Source of the DNA: Erysipelothrix sp. UBA3377
GTDB lineage: Bacteria; Bacillota_I; Bacilli_A; Erysipelotrichales; Erysipelotrichaceae
Direction of reading: 5' to 3'
Length of the DNA: 5,862 nt
Assembly (NCBI GenBank): GCA_002359085.1
Contig: DEQB01000032.1
Location: 1 to 5,862, forward strand
Shown here: piece by piece, positions 4,724 to 5,862 of the stretch
How positions within the stretch are numbered: the first letter of the stretch is position 1
Layout: every line of letters starts with the position of its first letter
Program-made: the position numbers and the translations under genes
Notes under the pieces: model-generated
Database searches by the model: none
What the model saw: the letters and a program-made list of their open reading frames with translations, nothing else
Told to the model about the DNA's origin: nothing

Positions 4724-5862
4724 TTATTTAACCAAAATTGTTCGTAAAGCTTCTAAGCGTTCCCCAAATTTCTCTAAGGTTGTATCAACCGCTGTGGATT
4801 CACGCATATCAACACCCGCATCTTTTAAGACATCAATTGGATATTTGTGACTTCCCGCTTTTAGGAAGTTAAGGTAGGGTTCAACATCGCCACCATTATA
4901 AATGGTTTCACTAAAGAGTGTCGCGGCACTGAATCCCGTCGCATATTGGTAAACGTAGTAGTTGTAGTAGAAGTGAGGGATACGTGACCACTCATATTTA
5001 ATTTCATCGGTACTGATTTCTTCACCGTAGTAGTATTTATTTAAATCATAATACATGGTGTTTAAAGTATCTGCCGTTAAGGGTGTTCCTTCTTGGTCAC
5101 GGGTGTGAATCAAATGTTCAAACTCCGCAAATTGTGTTTGTCTAAAGACCGTTCCTTTAACGGAGTCCAAGTAGTGATTCAATAAGTAAGCACGAATGCT
5201 TTCATCTTCATATTGATCCAACAAGTAATTCAACAATAAGTTTTCATTGGTTGTGGAAGCCACTTCTGCCAAGAAGATGGAGTAATCCCCATAAATGTAG
5301 GGTTGGTACTTACGGGTGAAGTATGAGTGCACAGAGTGCCCCAATTCATGCGCAAGGGTAAATAAGTTATCCACATTGTCTTGCCAGTTCATTAAGATAT
5401 ATGGATGGGTACCATAGACTCCAGATGAGTAAGCTCCCGATCTTTTTCCTTTGTTTTCTCTCACATCAATCCAACGTTCCGTGAAAGCACGTTTCAATAC
5501 GGAGTGGTATTCATCACCCAACACTGCCAACGCTTCAAGAATCACTTCCTGTGCTTCTTCATACGTAAACTTAAGATCCACATCTTCTACAATGGGAACA
5601 TACACGTCATACATTTCAATCTTATCAACACCCAAGACATCTTTTCTTAGATCTACATAATCATGTAAGAGATTGATGTTGTCATGAATGCCTTTTAACA
5701 GCGCATCAAACACGGGTTCATCAATGTGATTTCCAAACAAGGCCGCATGACGGGATGATTCAAATCCACGCAGTTGTGCTGAAACATTGTGGACTTTAAC
5801 TTGCCCACTGAGTGTACTTGCGAGCGTATTGTTTAAATTTGCATACGTATTGTGCATTCCCA
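4724..5862 (-). CDS. pepF: oligoendopeptidase F (M3 family), C-terminal part, cut by window edge
   Basis: The frame stays open to the right edge, so the Met at 5857 is internal and the protein starts outside the window; about 379 of some 600 residues are present. PepF is a cytoplasmic zinc metallopeptidase that cleaves short peptides. Numbering from that Met, the zinc site is HELGH (170-174, DNA 5350-5336) within FTLAHELGHSVHSYF, with the third ligand Glu198 in FLAEVAST about 25 residues on. The substrate-side, Tyr-rich signature is FYYNYYVYQYATGFSAA (296-312). The preceding segment has LLHDYVDLRKDVLG (63-76) and MYDVYVPIV (82-90), standard in PepF. YSSGVYGTHPYILMNW (143-158) forms the usual Gly-rich stretch before the active site. 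The visible part is intact and ends at a terminator. Confidence 0.95.
   Translation of the reverse strand, partial: GMHNTYANLNNTLASTLSGQVKVHNVSAQLRGFESSRHAALFGNHIDEPVFDALLKGIHDNINLLHDYVDLRKDVLGVDKIEMYDVYVPIVEDVDLKFTYEEAQEVILEALAVLGDEYHSVLKRAFTERWIDVRENKGKRSGAYSSGVYGTHPYILMNWQDNVDNLFTLAHELGHSVHSYFTRKYQPYIYGDYSIFLAEVASTTNENLLLNYLLDQYEDESIRAYLLNHYLDSVKGTVFRQTQFAEFEHLIHTRDQEGTPLTADTLNTMYYDLNKYYYGEEISTDEIKYEWSRIPHFYYNYYVYQYATGFSAATLFSETIYNGGDVEPYLNFLKAGSHKYPIDVLKDAGVDMRESTAVDTTLEKFGERLEALRTILVK

Noticed and set aside
5451..5660. 69-codon plus-strand open frame
   Set aside because: Antisense to pepF, whose reading frame is unmistakable.
5855..5857. ATG at 5857 as the true pepF start (a short peptidase)
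   Set aside because: The frame is open to the window edge, and the residues after this Met match the middle of PepF; the family is about 600 residues long.

Overview
The window comes from an AT-rich, low-GC Gram-positive bacterium (Bacillota). Shine-Dalgarno sequences are strong, promoters are sigma-A-like and often have an extended -10, and intergenic gaps are tight and closed by intrinsic terminators. The mix of genes (folT with a THF riboswitch, fhs, rlmA, a YihY-type membrane protein, a Cof-type HAD and pepF) would fit the Erysipelotrichia or Acholeplasma-like branches. That placement is inference. UGA appears to be a stop codon (end of folT), so the code looks standard and not the Mycoplasma code.

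Region 1 (1-713, minus strand) is a folate unit. A sigma-A-type promoter leads into a class-I tetrahydrofolate riboswitch aptamer (582-671) and a probable translational expression platform (548-575). These are followed by folT, the substrate-binding subunit of a folate ECF transporter. Its stop overlaps the start (ATGA) of fhs, formate-tetrahydrofolate ligase, which runs off the left edge. Folate uptake and one-carbon loading of THF would thus both be set by the cell's folate level.

Region 2 (727-2383, minus strand) is a two-gene operon. rlmA (a zinc-finger 23S rRNA guanine methyltransferase) is followed 4 bases later by a six-helix YihY/BrkB-family membrane protein, and the unit closes with an intrinsic terminator.

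Region 3 (2393-4282, plus strand) is divergent from region 2 and shares a compact promoter region with a perfect 12-bp palindrome touching both -35 boxes. It encodes a small alpha/beta hydrolase (carboxylesterase type) and, 27 bases later, an unusual fusion of a CoA-binding (YccU-like) domain to a complete Cof-type HAD phosphatase. A plausible internal ribosome binding site and ATG lie exactly at the domain junction. A terminator follows.

Region 4 (4288-5862, minus strand) holds the C-terminal part of oligoendopeptidase F (pepF, cut by the right edge), its terminator, and an unrecognised small protein with two predicted membrane helices. That gene ends in a strong terminator which faces the region 3 terminator. 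No mobile element, CRISPR array, tRNA or rRNA was seen. This is mostly ordinary chromosomal core; the most interesting points are the riboswitch switching architecture and the CoA-binding/HAD fusion.
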